Shown: positions 40,274-51,147 of the stretch, one piece after another | How positions within the stretch are numbered: the stretch's first letter is position 1 | Layout of the letters: every line of letters starts with the position of its first letter | Source: Tillus elongatus | Taxonomy: Eukaryota; Arthropoda; Insecta; Coleoptera; Cleridae | DNA length: 64,000 nucleotides | Assembly: GCA_964006375.1 (NCBI GenBank) | Contig: OZ023266.1 | Span: 60,620,946-60,684,945 of the forward strand | Reading direction: 5' to 3' | Notes under the pieces: model-generated | Databases searched by the model: none | Told to the model about the DNA's origin: nothing | What the model saw: the letters and a program-made list of their open reading frames with translations, nothing else | Position numbers and translations under genes: made by a program

Positions 40274-40370
40274 ACAACCAACGACAGATAGACAACCAAC
40301 GAACCAACCAAACAATCAAGACAACCAAGATAACCAAACAACCAACGGTTGTCTGTCTGTCGTTGGTTGT
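40274..40370. other. 97-nt imperfect hairpin of ACAACCAACG-type repeats
   Basis: 40274-40297 (ACAACCAACGACAGA.AGACAACC) pairs with 40347-40370 over 24 bp with one mismatch. The loop is made of further CCAA/CAACC-type direct repeats. No flanking terminal repeat or duplication is evident. Confidence 0.8.
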
Positions 40371-40609
40371 TTGTGTGGCTGTCTACCAGCAATAGAGGTG
40401 TAACCTATTGGTGGTGTCAGGCAAGAGAAAATTGGAGGGCAAAATAATTAATGAATTGACACACTCTTGCTTGTCCGGTTCCTATTTCAACTGCTCTATT
40501 ATTCGTAATGTCCGTACATAAATAGTGATGTAGTTTGTTATATCCCTTTTGATTTATAGTCGTTTTAAATTGATTAAATAAATTATGGTTAAATATATAT
40601 TTCGATTTT

Positions 40610-41960
40610 ATTTAAATATCTTAAAAATTTCCTAGCAAACAGATTGATTAAATTTCCGTTAAGTAAAAATAGATTTAATACAGAATTAAAATACATAAAA
40701 AATGTGGCGATATATAGCGGTTACTCGGATGGTTTAATAAACGAATTGGTTAACAAACACAGAACAAAGAAAATGATATCTGAATGTACGGCATTTAATA
40801 AGGATAAAATAGAGAAAAATTTGTGTGTTTACCTTATGAACCACGAATCACAAAGGGTTTGGAAGGTATTTTTAAGAAAGCCAATTTACATTTGACTTTT
40901 TACACGATAAGTAATTTAAAAAATTTGTTGGGTAATACGAAAGATAAAGACAAAGTTACTAAAATGTCCGGTATTTATGAGATTAGTAGCAAAGATTGCA
41001 CTCTTAAATATGTGGGTCAAACTAGGAGAAACATAGCCACCAGATTTCGTGAACATCTCGCACATTTAGGATATGGTACGGTGGACAAATCGTGTGTGGC
41101 ACAACATATATGGGATAATAATCACCACATTGACAAAGAAAATTTAAAACTTGTCAAAAATGTTAGACATCAAACTATGCTTGATTCATTAGAAAGTATT
41201 TTTATATCAAGGTCGATTAAGAACAAAACTTCATTGAATCGTGCGGCACCTTTAATTTCAAGCCCTTTATTGTCACTTTGCATTTGACCACTTAAACACT
41301 CCTAATTTGTCAGGTAGAATAATAAATTACTGTCAATAACTCGGCCGGTCTATACATATACTAATCTCTACGCTTGTCTCGACTTAAAGACCTTTTCGTT
41401 TTCTGTGTATCTATGAAGTCAATATAAATACTGTTTATGAAGAATTAAAATCAATATAAATATATTTTTTATGTAGTATTTTAGTTGAATTATTTATCCT
41501 TTGTTAGAGTTAACAATGTGAGCCAAACACCCAGGTTTAGTTTCTATATAAAAAAGATGAGCGGAGGTTATTGTGCTTCTCTCGACAGATGTGGTTGTCG
41601 GCTAGCTCCAATATCTACATAGTAAATTTCTAGATAGAAAGGGAACGTGCAGATTCCTAAAATAACTCGGTACCGTTCCTTTTAAACCTATTATCCTTAT
41701 ATTAGATAAGGGCTCATAAAGTTGTCGACCAGAAGATTAAAGTAGGTCTTCGACCTCGTAGTTTCACTACACAATAAACAAACGATGGGTCTTCGACTAC
41801 AATTTTACTTCGGACTAGTTCGTTTACCTAGACGCGATATAAATACACTGTAGCTAGTAGTTTAATTCAGAATTTTTCTTCCTCAGAAGATGTTGACATG
41901 GTCAACGGAACGATCCTGAGGTCTCTGAAATATGTGTTGTGGTGATTTGGGTTCTCCAAA
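40610..41960 (+). mobile_element. Penelope-like element, 5'-truncated
   Basis: Holds the 3' part of a Penelope-like reading frame with a GIY-YIG domain, then about 670 bp of 3' region that includes CCTCAGAAGATGTTGACATG, a phrase typical of Penelope-like 3' UTRs. The RT domain is missing. The left edge is approximate. Confidence 0.75.
40644..41287 (+). pseudogene. Penelope-like protein C-terminus with GIY-YIG endonuclease
   Basis: Frame 1 (40644 to about 40850) reads FPLSKNRFNTELKYIKNVA ... NELVNKHRTKK, the linker found between RT and endonuclease in Penelope-like elements. Frame 2 (40823-41287, 154 codons) continues with YEPRITKGLEGIFKKANLHL and the GIY-YIG fold: GIY at residues 50-52, YVG at 63-65, TRRN..TRFREHLAHL at 67-81 with a candidate catalytic R, and a candidate catalytic E124 (LESIFIS). 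In this retroelement class the nuclease nicks target DNA for priming. One frameshift near 40825-40860 separates the parts. The nuclease fold itself looks complete. Confidence 0.85.
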
Positions 41961-42224
41961 TGTACTTATAACTAAGAGTTGAAAAAGCGACCACTTTAAC
42001 TTTTTTGGTGGTGGATTTAATTTGTTACACTCTTCAGTCTTGCAAATTTCTGGAATAAGGTCATGTACTTAAATCAATCATATTTCACTATGGATTATGC
42101 TACATTTAAGATGACTCGGATGACATAATGTTTGATTTTAATTTGGAAATGCGGAATTAATTTCATAGACGTGAGGGGCGTAATAATTCAAGTCTAATAG
42201 TCAAATAAGGCGAAAGTAAGGGCG

Positions 42225-42597
42225 AACCTCCAAATGAAGGATAATTAGCGGAAATTTTGCACATACCTTCCTTTTGACATTCTCGATACTCTTTTAAAAG
42301 TCGCATATAGTCCCCTGTACGCGTCTTGAGATATTTAAGGTTGAAGGTTTCGAAAATCAGCTTTTTTCAAATATTTCCTTTTGTATGTATGAAATCGCGT
42401 TTGAAGTTATTTGTAGAGCATAAAATTCCCTACAATCTATGTCTTTACACTTTTTTTTATCGCCAACTATTTTTGACTTATCGCGCAGAGAGTCCTTTGA
42501 GCGCGACCTTGAATAGCTCAAGACGCGTACACGAGATATGAGACTTTTGGCGGAGTATTGAGAATATCAAAAGGAATACTTTTTCATTCCGAGGTTG
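42225..42597. mobile_element. Foldback MITE, about 370 bp
   Basis: Left TTCCTTTTGACATTCTCGAT ... GTACGCGTCTTGAG pairs with right CTCAAGACGCGTACACGAGA ... ATCAAAAGGAA over about 75 bp with mismatches. Weaker pairing extends out to AACCTC / GAGGTT. No protein is encoded. Confidence 0.78.
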
Positions 42598-43053
42598 GAT
42601 CCTTATTTCATTGGACCAAAGGTTTACGACGGCTTGTCGTAATTGACATTGTATACTGAATGAATATTTTGTATTTAATCGTTCTGTCTCTTTCGCTCTC
42701 ACTCATATGCTTCTTTTTTCTTTTTTGCTTCAGTAAATACATTTTGAGACTCCCTGGTTTGCTTCAGAATACTTTTCAACTAATTGTCTTACGTGGTAGG
42801 TCTAGTATTAATTAAGTATATTTGTATAACGGTGATTTATATTTTATATGAATATTAAAGAAAAACGGATGTGCTGAGAGATACGGATGTGTTTACGTAA
42901 TTATCAAATAAATAATGAAAACTTTCTTAGTTTTATAGTTATGTGAATGTATGTTTATATTTTATAATAATCTCTCAAAAGAGAATTCTGTACCTAACGT
43001 GGGTGGCCTCACTCCAAGTTTATAAGAAAAATTTTAACCTGAAATATTCAGCA
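42598..43053. other. Unannotated interval
   Basis: AT-rich DNA between the MITE and the mariner, with no recognisable feature. Confidence 0.4.
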
Positions 43054-44241
43054 TACGAGGGTATATTGACATCTAGTTAGCCTGGAAATTTGCCAGTGAG
43101 CAAATTTAAACTTAGTTACTACGCTAGGAGCTATGATGCTACATAAATAAGTTGTCAAAATTTGACATTAAGAAGTTGTATAATGGCGAAACTATGAATT
43201 GTTGAAAATGGTATGTCTGAGAAAAAGTCAATTTTGAAAAGGGAGTTCTGGTCAATTACAAAGTATTTATTTCTGAAAGGGTTATCGAGCAAATAATTTT
43301 TTTCTGAAATATTAGAAACTTTAGGTATAGAACGTCCTTTGTATGCCACTATTAAAAACCGAATTGCGGAATATAAAGAAAGACGATCAAATTTTAAAGG
43401 GGAGTACCGTTCTGGACGACCAATTTCTGTGACCACTCAGTCCAGATTCTGTCGATGAAATGGTGAGAAAAGGTCCACGAATTGGGCTAAAACATGTAGC
43501 AGAAGCATTTCACATTTTTGGTGTGAAGTGGGCGCATTTGACAATGTAGAAGGAAAAATGCCACCGTTTTGCAGAAGATTTTTCAAACTGTTTGGTCGCC
43601 TTGTCACTATGGACAAAACATTGGTGCATCACTATGATCGAGAAACTAAGAGTAAACGAAAAAGTGAAAGCATTCCGGTTCTACACCACCCAGAAAATTC
43701 CATGTTGAAACGTTGGTTATAAGGTTTTCGCTTTAATTTTCTAGGAAAAAGATGAAAGATTTTTGCTTGTTTTTCTGAAACAAAGTAGAACTATCACGGA
43801 GTAATACTTTAGTGAGTTGCTGACTAATTTCCGCGAAAAAATTAAGAAGAAACGGCGCCGATAACTGGTCAAAGTTGTGACCTTTTGGCAAGACAACTAC
43901 GTCCTTGCTTATATTTCCTCGATTGCATTGCAAACAATTGATGAAGTAGGTTTTGAATTAGTTGACCACCCACATTCTTCTCCAGATTTAGCACCACCAG
44001 ACTATTAGTAATTTCAAAAGCTCAGAAAACATTTGACAGGTAAACGATTTTCGACACACAAAAAAGTCGTGTTATGCCGTCGTGACGACCAAGATAAAGA
44101 CCTTTTTTAAGGATTTATAATTTCTGTATAAACGTTCTGCTAAATATGTAGAAGAGGCTATGTTGAATGAATAAAATTGTGTTATAAACAACTAATGTAT
44201 CATCTTTTGTAGCCCAAGTACTTTTCAATACCTCTTCGTGT
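43054..44241 (+). mobile_element. mariner (DD34D-type) element, dead
   Basis: Ends are diverged inverted repeats: TACGAGGGTATATTGACATC at the left and, reversed, CACGAAGAGGTATTGAAAAG at the right. Its 1.19-kb length is usual for mariner. The coding region between is heavily mutated. Confidence 0.82.
43160..44105 (+). pseudogene. mariner transposase pseudogene
   Basis: Readable blocks in shifting frames: an N-terminal stretch (FRVLIKYLF-like), YATIKNRIAEYKERRSNFKG and YRSGRPISVTT near 43350-43440, RRFFKLFGRLVTMDKTLVHH and YDRETKSK near 43575-43650 (first catalytic aspartate as MDKT), and a final block GFELVDHPHSSPDLAPPDY near 43950-44005 (third aspartate). mariner transposase excises and inserts its element at TA. 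Stops and frameshifts occur throughout and the second catalytic block is not clean, so it is long dead. Confidence 0.8.
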
Positions 44242-44299
44242 GTGTGTATATACAAGATTGCTTTAAAATTTTACGGGGAACAAAAAAATAAACGGAAAA

Positions 44300-44303
<4 letters not shown>

Positions 44304-44372
<69 letters not shown>
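44304..44372. repeat. (TA)n microsatellite
   Basis: About 34 TA units just right of the mariner; not clearly tied to a family A or B copy. Confidence 0.97.
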
Positions 44373-44374
<2 letters not shown>

Positions 44375-44805
44375 CTTTTAAACAACAATGTTTTCCAAAT
44401 TACGATACCTCCAGTATACTTGAGACTACAGTCAACTTGCTTGTTTTAAATGGAATTGTTTCCCATATAATTTTTAAGCAATCTTGTATTTACTACTATG
44501 GCCCTAATTTTTGCCGTTTTCGAGATGATCTTCAAAAATGCATGACAGATGAATTACACGATATAAACAAAGATTAAGTGAATCAACTGACAGTAATCAC
44601 GAATCTGAAATGTTGCAAAGCTGTCTAAGTTTAGTTGAGAAAAGTACATAAAATGTATTGAGAAGCCCAGTTTAATTTTGTGCCAAAAAATTAAAAAATT
44701 CTGAAATCCTCAAAAAAAAAGATATATTTATTTTATTACATAAACGGACGACAATTTTGGTTATCTATCGAACTATCTTAAATTTTTCCATACCTGTCTA
44801 GCACA
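44373..44805. other. Unannotated interval
   Basis: AT-rich DNA, with no recognisable feature. Confidence 0.4.
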
Positions 44806-45172
44806 GCTGTGTGGAAAATGCCACTTCTTGATTCTTGATGAAATTTCCGACCAGATGGCCAATAGAAAATGTGGCGGTGGTTCCGACCGCAGTGTTTCCG
44901 TCAACACTACTCTATGTTTTTGCATTTGACAGCTAAACGTTGCGTTACGTTATGCGACAGCCAGCTGTCAAGAAATACCGCATATAAGATACACCAGGCG
45001 ATCTCGCTCTCTCTCCTCGCTACCAACCGCTGCAGTGAACTGCTATGTACTCGTGTACTGTTGTAATTGTTATTAAAGTGTATTATAGTTAAATGTATCG
45101 TATAGTTTATTCAGTTAGTGAAGTAATAAAGTTATATTAAATGTTTACGTATGGATTTAATATCAACAAGTG
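44806..45172 (+). other. Possible solo LTR or promoter-like block
   Basis: A locally GC-richer block contains TATAAGATACACC near 44988, a (CT)-rich stretch, and AATAAAG near 45126, in the order expected of a U3-R-U5 LTR. It could run from TGTGTGG to ATATCAACA. I found no matching flanking duplication, second LTR or internal genes. Confidence 0.25.
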
Positions 45173-45244
45173 CAATTAACATCCATAGAAAATAATAAGC
45201 AAATTCACAATTCTTATATTTTTCAGTTCTGATTAACAGTTTGA

Positions 45245-45675
45245 GTAAAGTTTTTTGTAGCTATTTATGGAAGATCTGTATTTAAAATTAAGAAAAACTG
45301 AAAATTCAAAATTATGCTTGATCTGATCTGTCAAAGTGAAACGTTAGGCATTTTAATTTTGTAGCAAATGCCGTACATATAAATACGGCTGGTGGAGCAT
45401 ATGCAAAACTAACTTTTTTATTTTTAAATTAAAACCAGGTTGATTCATTTTTGTTCTCAGCGTTACGAGGAATCTAACTTAAGCCAAGTAATTCAAGATA
45501 TCAAGATAGAGTCCAAAATGGCGGATTTTTATTTAAAAATGAGAAGAGTTTGAAATTTGAAATTACTTACAACCTAGTCTGTCAAAAGGAGAAGATCCGA
45601 TATTTTCATTTTGGTATAAACGACGTTAGCAACAACTTTGGTGGTCGAGCCATGCGCAGATTAAACTTTTTTACC
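45245..45675 (+). repeat. Interspersed repeat, two diverged units
   Basis: Units near 45265-45420 and 45480-45675 share the order (GTCCAAAATGGCGGAT), ATTTAAAA, AAGA, TGTCAAA, GCATATGCA/CATGCGCA, then A(A)CTTTTTT. Inverted relatives are at 46441-46850. Confidence 0.45.
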
Positions 45676-46089
45676 AGGCCTTGAAATATTAAGTGTGAAA
45701 TATCATCACCCTCGCTTCGAGTTATGGAATTTACTCATGTTACAAGCATGTCATGTCACAGGGACCATACCTCGTAGGCGGTGATAGGTTACGAAAAAAA
45801 AGTCAAATTTCAACACCGTTTACGAATCTTCATTTCACTCATTTTAAATAGATATGTTGGAACGATCAGTGAATCGTGGAATCAACCAAAGGCCGACACG
45901 TGATTGATTCCTGAATCAAGGTATACATGTCTCTATACTTATAACCTCCGGTTGCCACGCAGTTCACCGATTAAAATCCGACTCAACGTTTAACCTTATT
46001 TGAGCTTTATTTTTCGAACTACATACATGCGCAAGATCAGAATAATCGTCTTACTACTTACTACATAATCCCAGATGGTGTTCAAAAGG

Positions 46090-46093
<4 letters not shown>

Positions 46094-46159
<66 letters not shown>
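46094..46159. repeat. (TA)n microsatellite
   Basis: About 33 TA units between the direct and inverted copies of the preceding repeat. Confidence 0.97.
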
Positions 46160-46161
<2 letters not shown>

Positions 46162-46440
46162 GAACGAAAAAATTGTATGGATTTTAAAAGGCACCTGAAG
46201 CAAACAATAGAAACAATAACGTCTAACATTAGATTTTGCGAAAAATCACATATGCAAATATAATGATTGGGGCATGAATAGAAGAAACCATTTTATTTTT
46301 TGAGCTAGAGATAAGGGCGAGGTGTCCTAATTTTCGGATGACGAAGCAAAACTTAAATCTGGTAAAACAACAAATATGGCAAATGAAACACGCGCAAATC
46401 GAACATGGGGAATTCAAAAACTAAAGGACAGTATGAGGTA

Positions 46441-46850
46441 GTAGTTAGGTGTGCGCATGCCACAGCGTCCACATTTGCATAATTTATACAAAATTGAATT
46501 CTGATTTTTAAGGGAAAAACTATGAGACCTTAAATTTTCGTGTTAACTTCTTCCTATGTTTACATCTGGATCCCCATCTTGACCGCCTTCTTGGATTGCT
46601 TCATAAGCTTAGGATTTGCTCATCGAGCTGAGAACGATACATCATACGTCTATTCTATAAGAAAAAAAAAAGCAGATTTGTGCATGCGCGAATCACATGC
46701 ATCAAAATGATTGACATTCTTATTTTAAAAGCTTGGGTTAGATAACGATTTGGGTTGTAACTTTTCCTTGTTTTTAAATCTAGATCCGCCATCTTGGACA
46801 CCATCTTGGATTACAAGATCTAAGGTGACACTTCTAGTGATCGAGTATCC
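46441..46850 (-). repeat. Interspersed repeat, two inverted units
   Basis: GTGCGCATGC ... TTCTTCCTATGTTTACATCT, GGATCCCCATCTTG and again GTGCATGCGCG ... TTTTCCTTGTTTTTAAATCT, AGATCCGCCATCTTGG. These are the inverse of the units at 45245-45675, so the locus is a loose inverted repeat about 1.6 kb across. Confidence 0.45.
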
Positions 46851-48565
46851 AACTACCATACATGCACATACATCACCGTGACGTCACAATCATGCCGGCT
46901 GGTGGCTGGTAGCTGGTAGCTATCCCCGAGTTCCCCATCTCTACCTACTAATGCTCAGACCTTTATATGGCTGGCGAAATACTTTACATTAGATATAGCA
47001 GTTGCAGAGGATCTTTGGTAATGTCAACATGTTCCCAATATTGTGAAGGCTACAGCGAATAAACTTGGATTCTTGTTTCGATTAAGCGTTTATTTTCACC
47101 ACAACATCTTTTTACACTGTGTAAAGTACATATAATTTTAACATCAAAATGAAGAAATCAGCGGAACCACCCCAAAGACAGATTTAATCCTCTTATTAAG
47201 AGACGAGCTGATCACCTTATAGAAGATTCATTTATTGCTTTTTGTCAAATTTCTTTAGATGGTAGAAGAAAAGCTTATATAGACACCATCATTGACATTG
47301 CTCCTCAAAAATTGTTTTGTTAATTCGTTTACTTGCTACCTTTAGTCGTTTACTCGTTTTGGTCAGAAAATGCGCCTATAGCGTTAAATTCTGTTTTCTT
47401 TTCTAGAGCGTTTAAAGTTTGAGATGCCCCCACAGGGAGTATGCTTCCTGCTATTTAAAAACCGTGTAGAGACCCATTTAGTGGCATAGTGGTTAAGTTC
47501 GTAGTATATTCAAGACACATAAGTTTTGCCTTTGGTGAGCTATTAAAAAATCTTTGCATATCTTCGAGGGTTTCTGAGGTGTTAAAGTTTCTTAAAAACT
47601 GTTGCATAACAGATATGGTAAAAAAAAAACAAAGAGACTGCATGTCTGACCTTCACAACTGAACTCCCAAGATGAGTTATGCATGTAAGGATGTCATCAG
47701 CTAGAACGCTTTCGACGAAAGCCATATGTTTTGATGTCAGCATTATGTTCGCTATGGATTGACCTGAAATTAAATAAAAATATCAAAGATGCCTTCACAT
47801 ATCGGGAAGATTTGCTCAGATTAGTTTATACAGGAAGCAAACCAAAAATAACCGCATAAAACAAATGTTTCGTTCAAAAGAACGAGTCGCGGATACGATT
47901 GTAACCTGTTATATTAAGTCCGGTATCTTCCATATTATTCGCACAGCTGCTAACAAACAACATCTCGATGAAACCAAAAGTATTTCCCTCTCTTTGAAAT
48001 CCCAGCAACTTTCATTTCACCTCTAATAATGCCTGATGCATGCAGTTGTCGGTACGTCAGTACAAGAACTGCTTGCATACCTTCGTTCCACCAATAAAAC
48101 ACTAGAAAGGGGCCCCAACTTACTTTCTATCAAACATACAACGAAAGCGGTGCAGTTCTTACTGCAAACTTACAAACTATTGAAATTTAACGGTTAGTGT
48201 TGTTAAAATCATCATAAAACCGGGGTTTCCTTAACAAAATAACACCCTGACATATCCCAATCACAAACTAACCACAAGTCACTAACCTCTTTGTTACTTT
48301 GTTTATAGATTTGCGTCAATTTCCTGTAAAAGGGTATTTAATATTTGATTAACTTTCAGTGTATTGACCTTAACTATATCGTGTTCTAATAAAATACGTG
48401 TACATGAATTATTAAATGAAATTGACATTTGTCGTTCCTTTTACTGATATCGTATAATTTGCTTTGACGTTTCTAGTTCGTTTCTCAAGATGAAATAGCG
48501 CGGACAAAATTTCAGTAATAGTGTTGATTCGAGAGTGATTTTTCTCGACATTTTTTGACACCGCA
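46851..48565. other. Mostly unannotated; possible LTR-like end at about 47040-47110
   Basis: Near 47055-47110 the sequence CGAATAAACTTGGATTCTTG followed by TTTTCACCACAACA resembles the R-U5 end of an LTR, but I see no partner or coding region. A short GCTGGTGGCTGGTAGCTGGT run lies at about 46898-46920. No other gene is recognised up to the putative exon at 48566, whose promoter and 5' UTR should lie in the last few hundred bases. Confidence 0.3.
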
Positions 48566-48663
48566 ATGGAGAATTTAGAAGGAAGTGAAAGCAGAAATGT
48601 GTCCCCAGTTCCAAGTGGCAACAAGCTCAGGAAAATTTTCAGTTGGAGTAAGCACGCCTTAAG
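48566..48663 (+). CDS. Putative first coding exon of a host gene (33 codons)
   Basis: An ATG in good context (CCGCAATGG) at 48566 opens a frame of 32 full codons plus two bases, starting MENLEGSESRNV and ending FSWSKHALR, which runs exactly into a consensus donor, TTAAG|GTGAGTTTTT. The intron would be phase 2. Codons are not AT-extreme and the peptide is balanced (S, N, K, R), unlike the microsatellite frames around it. I do not recognise the protein. No matching acceptor or second exon could be chosen by eye in the following 15 kb, much of which is transposon. It may be a real gene start with a long intron, or a chance frame. Confidence 0.45.
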
Positions 48664-49675
48664 GTGAGTTTTTATCTACTATTACACTTTAATATAATGA
48701 TTAAAATATTTAAGCAGAATATGTTATTTGGTGCAACTTGAAACAGCAAATGCAAGAACTAAACAATATTTACCTCTATCACAAACATTGTCAACAAACA
48801 CAAGGTCTTAATTAGAACGACAGTAAAGCTGATATAGGTACTTAAACGTCTTATGACATACTGAGTGATAAACGTTAGATTGAAAATTTTGAAGTTGGTA
48901 CACTAGTTTTAATGGGAAAGTGTCAAAGTTACAGAGAGCTATACTCCAAGAAAAAAGTAATTTTATGTCAAAAACGGTAAATATAATGACGAACTAGAAC
49001 AAGTTCATTTCTAATGGTACGTGAATGAATAAAGTGTCATAAATATAACTAATTTTGGAAATAACTACCTCCAAAAAATATAAAGGCAAACAACATCTGT
49101 TATTAGCCAAACTATGCGAATTTAACATCTTCACTCCCGAGATTTATGCACTAACTTAGGAACAAATGACATGTGGCCAAGAGACATATGTCTAAGGCCA
49201 GAGGCACGCATTCGCAAGGTGCACGACACACACACACACACACACACCAGAGATTAAAAATTTTTAAAATCGTAAAATTTTAGTACAAAAGTACAGATAA
49301 GGGGGACGGTCGACTTAAGCCCCAATTTAGACTCGGGGGACGACGGTTCGAGACTCACCGGCAGCGGATGATTTTTCAAATCACTTCTGTTGTTGAGATG
49401 GAGCTTAAGGTGGAGGGTAGGTTAGTTTAGATGAGCAAGAAGGGTCACAATTGCCAGTAAGCATCTTACCTTTACCTTTTTTTTTAACCCCAACCGGAAA
49501 TTACCAAAATGGTGCATACCACAAGAAAGCGTATGTAACGTAGAGTAATAATCTGAAAACAAATTTACGGAAAATCCATTAAGAACAGATTAATTGAGAA
49601 ATTATGTTCTCAAAAACACACGATTTGCACGTTTCGAACTGTCGATTTTCAGCCGCGTTGCCAGATTTAATAAAT
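48664..49675 (+). other. Possible intron sequence; (CA)n tract at 49229-49248
   Basis: If the exon at 48566 is real this is the start of its first intron. It holds a (CA)10 run and otherwise AT-rich DNA with no recognised feature. Confidence 0.35.
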
Positions 49676-49686
49676 AAATAAAAGCT
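49676..49686 (+). repeat. Target-site duplication of family C copy, left
   Basis: AAATAAAAGCT, exactly repeated at 50035-50045. Confidence 0.75.
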
Positions 49687-50034
49687 ATATAAGGCTAGAT
49701 GCATTATCACCCCAATTAGAACTGTAGACCGGGTTTCGCTATAATCAGAGCTCGTCAGTACGGCATACTAATTGTAGCGAAAATACACCTATAAAGTAAT
49801 ACGGTTATAGTAACGAGCCTCCCAAAACTAGTTTGTTTTGGGAGGTCTACCGTTCTAATTGTGGTGAGAATGAATCTACCCTTACATACTTTGTCCCTAT
49901 ATTGGGGAAGAATGGGCCAGGGCTGACAATTCAATAAATTGTTAGTTGGTTGTATACAATCTCTATTTTTTAACATTCTGTGTTATTTGGAGGCGGCGAC
50001 ACGTGTAAAAACGTGTCTTACACATTTCACTTAG
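49687..50034 (+). mobile_element. Family C element, longest copy (348 bp)
   Basis: It begins ATATAAGGCTAGATGCATTATC and its first part (AATTAGAACTGTAGACC) is repeated in inverted form at about 49843-49890 (GGTCTACCGTTCTAATTG), so the front half folds back. The rest (GGGCTGACAATTCA ... GTTGGTTGTATACAATCTC ... GTTATTTGGAGGCGGC) matches the insert in LINE B. It ends CATTTCACTTAG. Flanked by an exact 11-bp duplication. No poly(A) tail or coding capacity. Confidence 0.75.
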
Positions 50035-50045
50035 AAATAAAAGCT
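50035..50045 (+). repeat. Target-site duplication of family C copy, right
   Basis: AAATAAAAGCT, matches 49676-49686. Confidence 0.75.
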
Positions 50046-50259
50046 CTAAAATAGTTTTCCCACACAATCCTTTCGACCTGACCTTCTAGACCTGACAACA
50101 ACGCCCATCTGCATCAAATATGCCAACCAAACAACAGCCATAACCTCAGGTGCAAAAATATACGTTTTTGTTGAAAATCGAAAGGTTTTACTTGCTTTTA
50201 TCATTGAAGGATTATTAAAAGCGAAATCTACCATATTGTTTAACTTTATTAAGGTATGT

Positions 50260-50546
50260 ACAGGGTGATTCTTTATATTGTGGACCCCCTTTAACTTTGT
50301 TATTTCAAGTGTCCTAAAAAAATTGAAAGTATGGTTATGTAGGTGCTAAAAAATACTCTTTTCACAAGCCCGTATTTCCTATTTAAAATTTAGGGGTTGC
50401 AACTGTCACTCGAATGGGGGGGGGGTTATGTTGTAGGATCATTTTTTAATCTAAAAGTGACGCGTTTTAGGATTTTTTATAAATATGCACAATAATTGAA
50501 ATACTGAATTTATTCCATTTGGCTGCTTCACACTGTGTGTATATAA
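50260..50546. mobile_element. Decayed mariner-superfamily non-autonomous element
   Basis: The left end TACAGGGTGATTCTTTATAT has the look of a mariner/Tc1 terminus. The right end (GAATTTATTCCATTTGGCTG, then CTTCACACTGT, 50507-50540) matches the outer end of the DD41D element at 58115-60183 with few differences. A G9-10 run lies at about 50416. No coding frame. Confidence 0.5.
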
Positions 50547-50570
50547 ATAAAATATGAAGAATGAGTAAGT

Positions 50571-51147
50571 TGTTGACAATCTCAATACAATTCTGGACAC
50601 TTTTTTCTTGACCACATATTTTGTTGCTTAATGATGGTGATTTGTGTAAACTGCATATTTTTGCGGCACAAATTAATTGTTCAGTGTACAGTAAATGCAG
50701 AATTTTTTATCATCAAAGTAACAAGTCATTACTATACCTAGATATATTTATTTTAGCGGCTAGTAAAACATGTCGACTGGTCTAATGTCATTGAGATCTT
50801 TCCGTGTTGAATCGATGTCCAAGTACAAAGTTACAAATCCTTAAAAAATATTTACATATTTACAGAAATTTACTTGAAAACCTTGGATGTTAAGTTATGT
50901 AAATGTTAAACAGACGCGATAAAAACAGGCTCTTGCTGATTTCGAAGAGGAAATTTTATCTTATTACAGAACCGTATTAAAAGAAACTTTCTTACTAAAT
51001 ATAGATGTGGCGACTTCTTCTCTGGCCCCATAATTCCTTGTTTTCTTCTCTAGAAAATTGAATTAATTTATACGTATTCACGAGAACTATAAATAAAAAT
51101 CCGTCGGTATGTTGGGGTATTTTGATCAAAAAATTCTTTAAATAAAA
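50571..51147. other. Unannotated interval
   Basis: AT-rich DNA, with no recognisable feature. Confidence 0.4.

Noticed and set aside
43155..43436. 93-codon minus-strand frame
   Set aside because: Antisense of the mariner transposase pseudogene.
44806..45172. Definite LTR retrotransposon
   Set aside because: There is a TATA-like box, a polyadenylation-like signal and TG..CA ends, but no target duplication, partner LTR or gag/pol sequence; kept as low confidence only.
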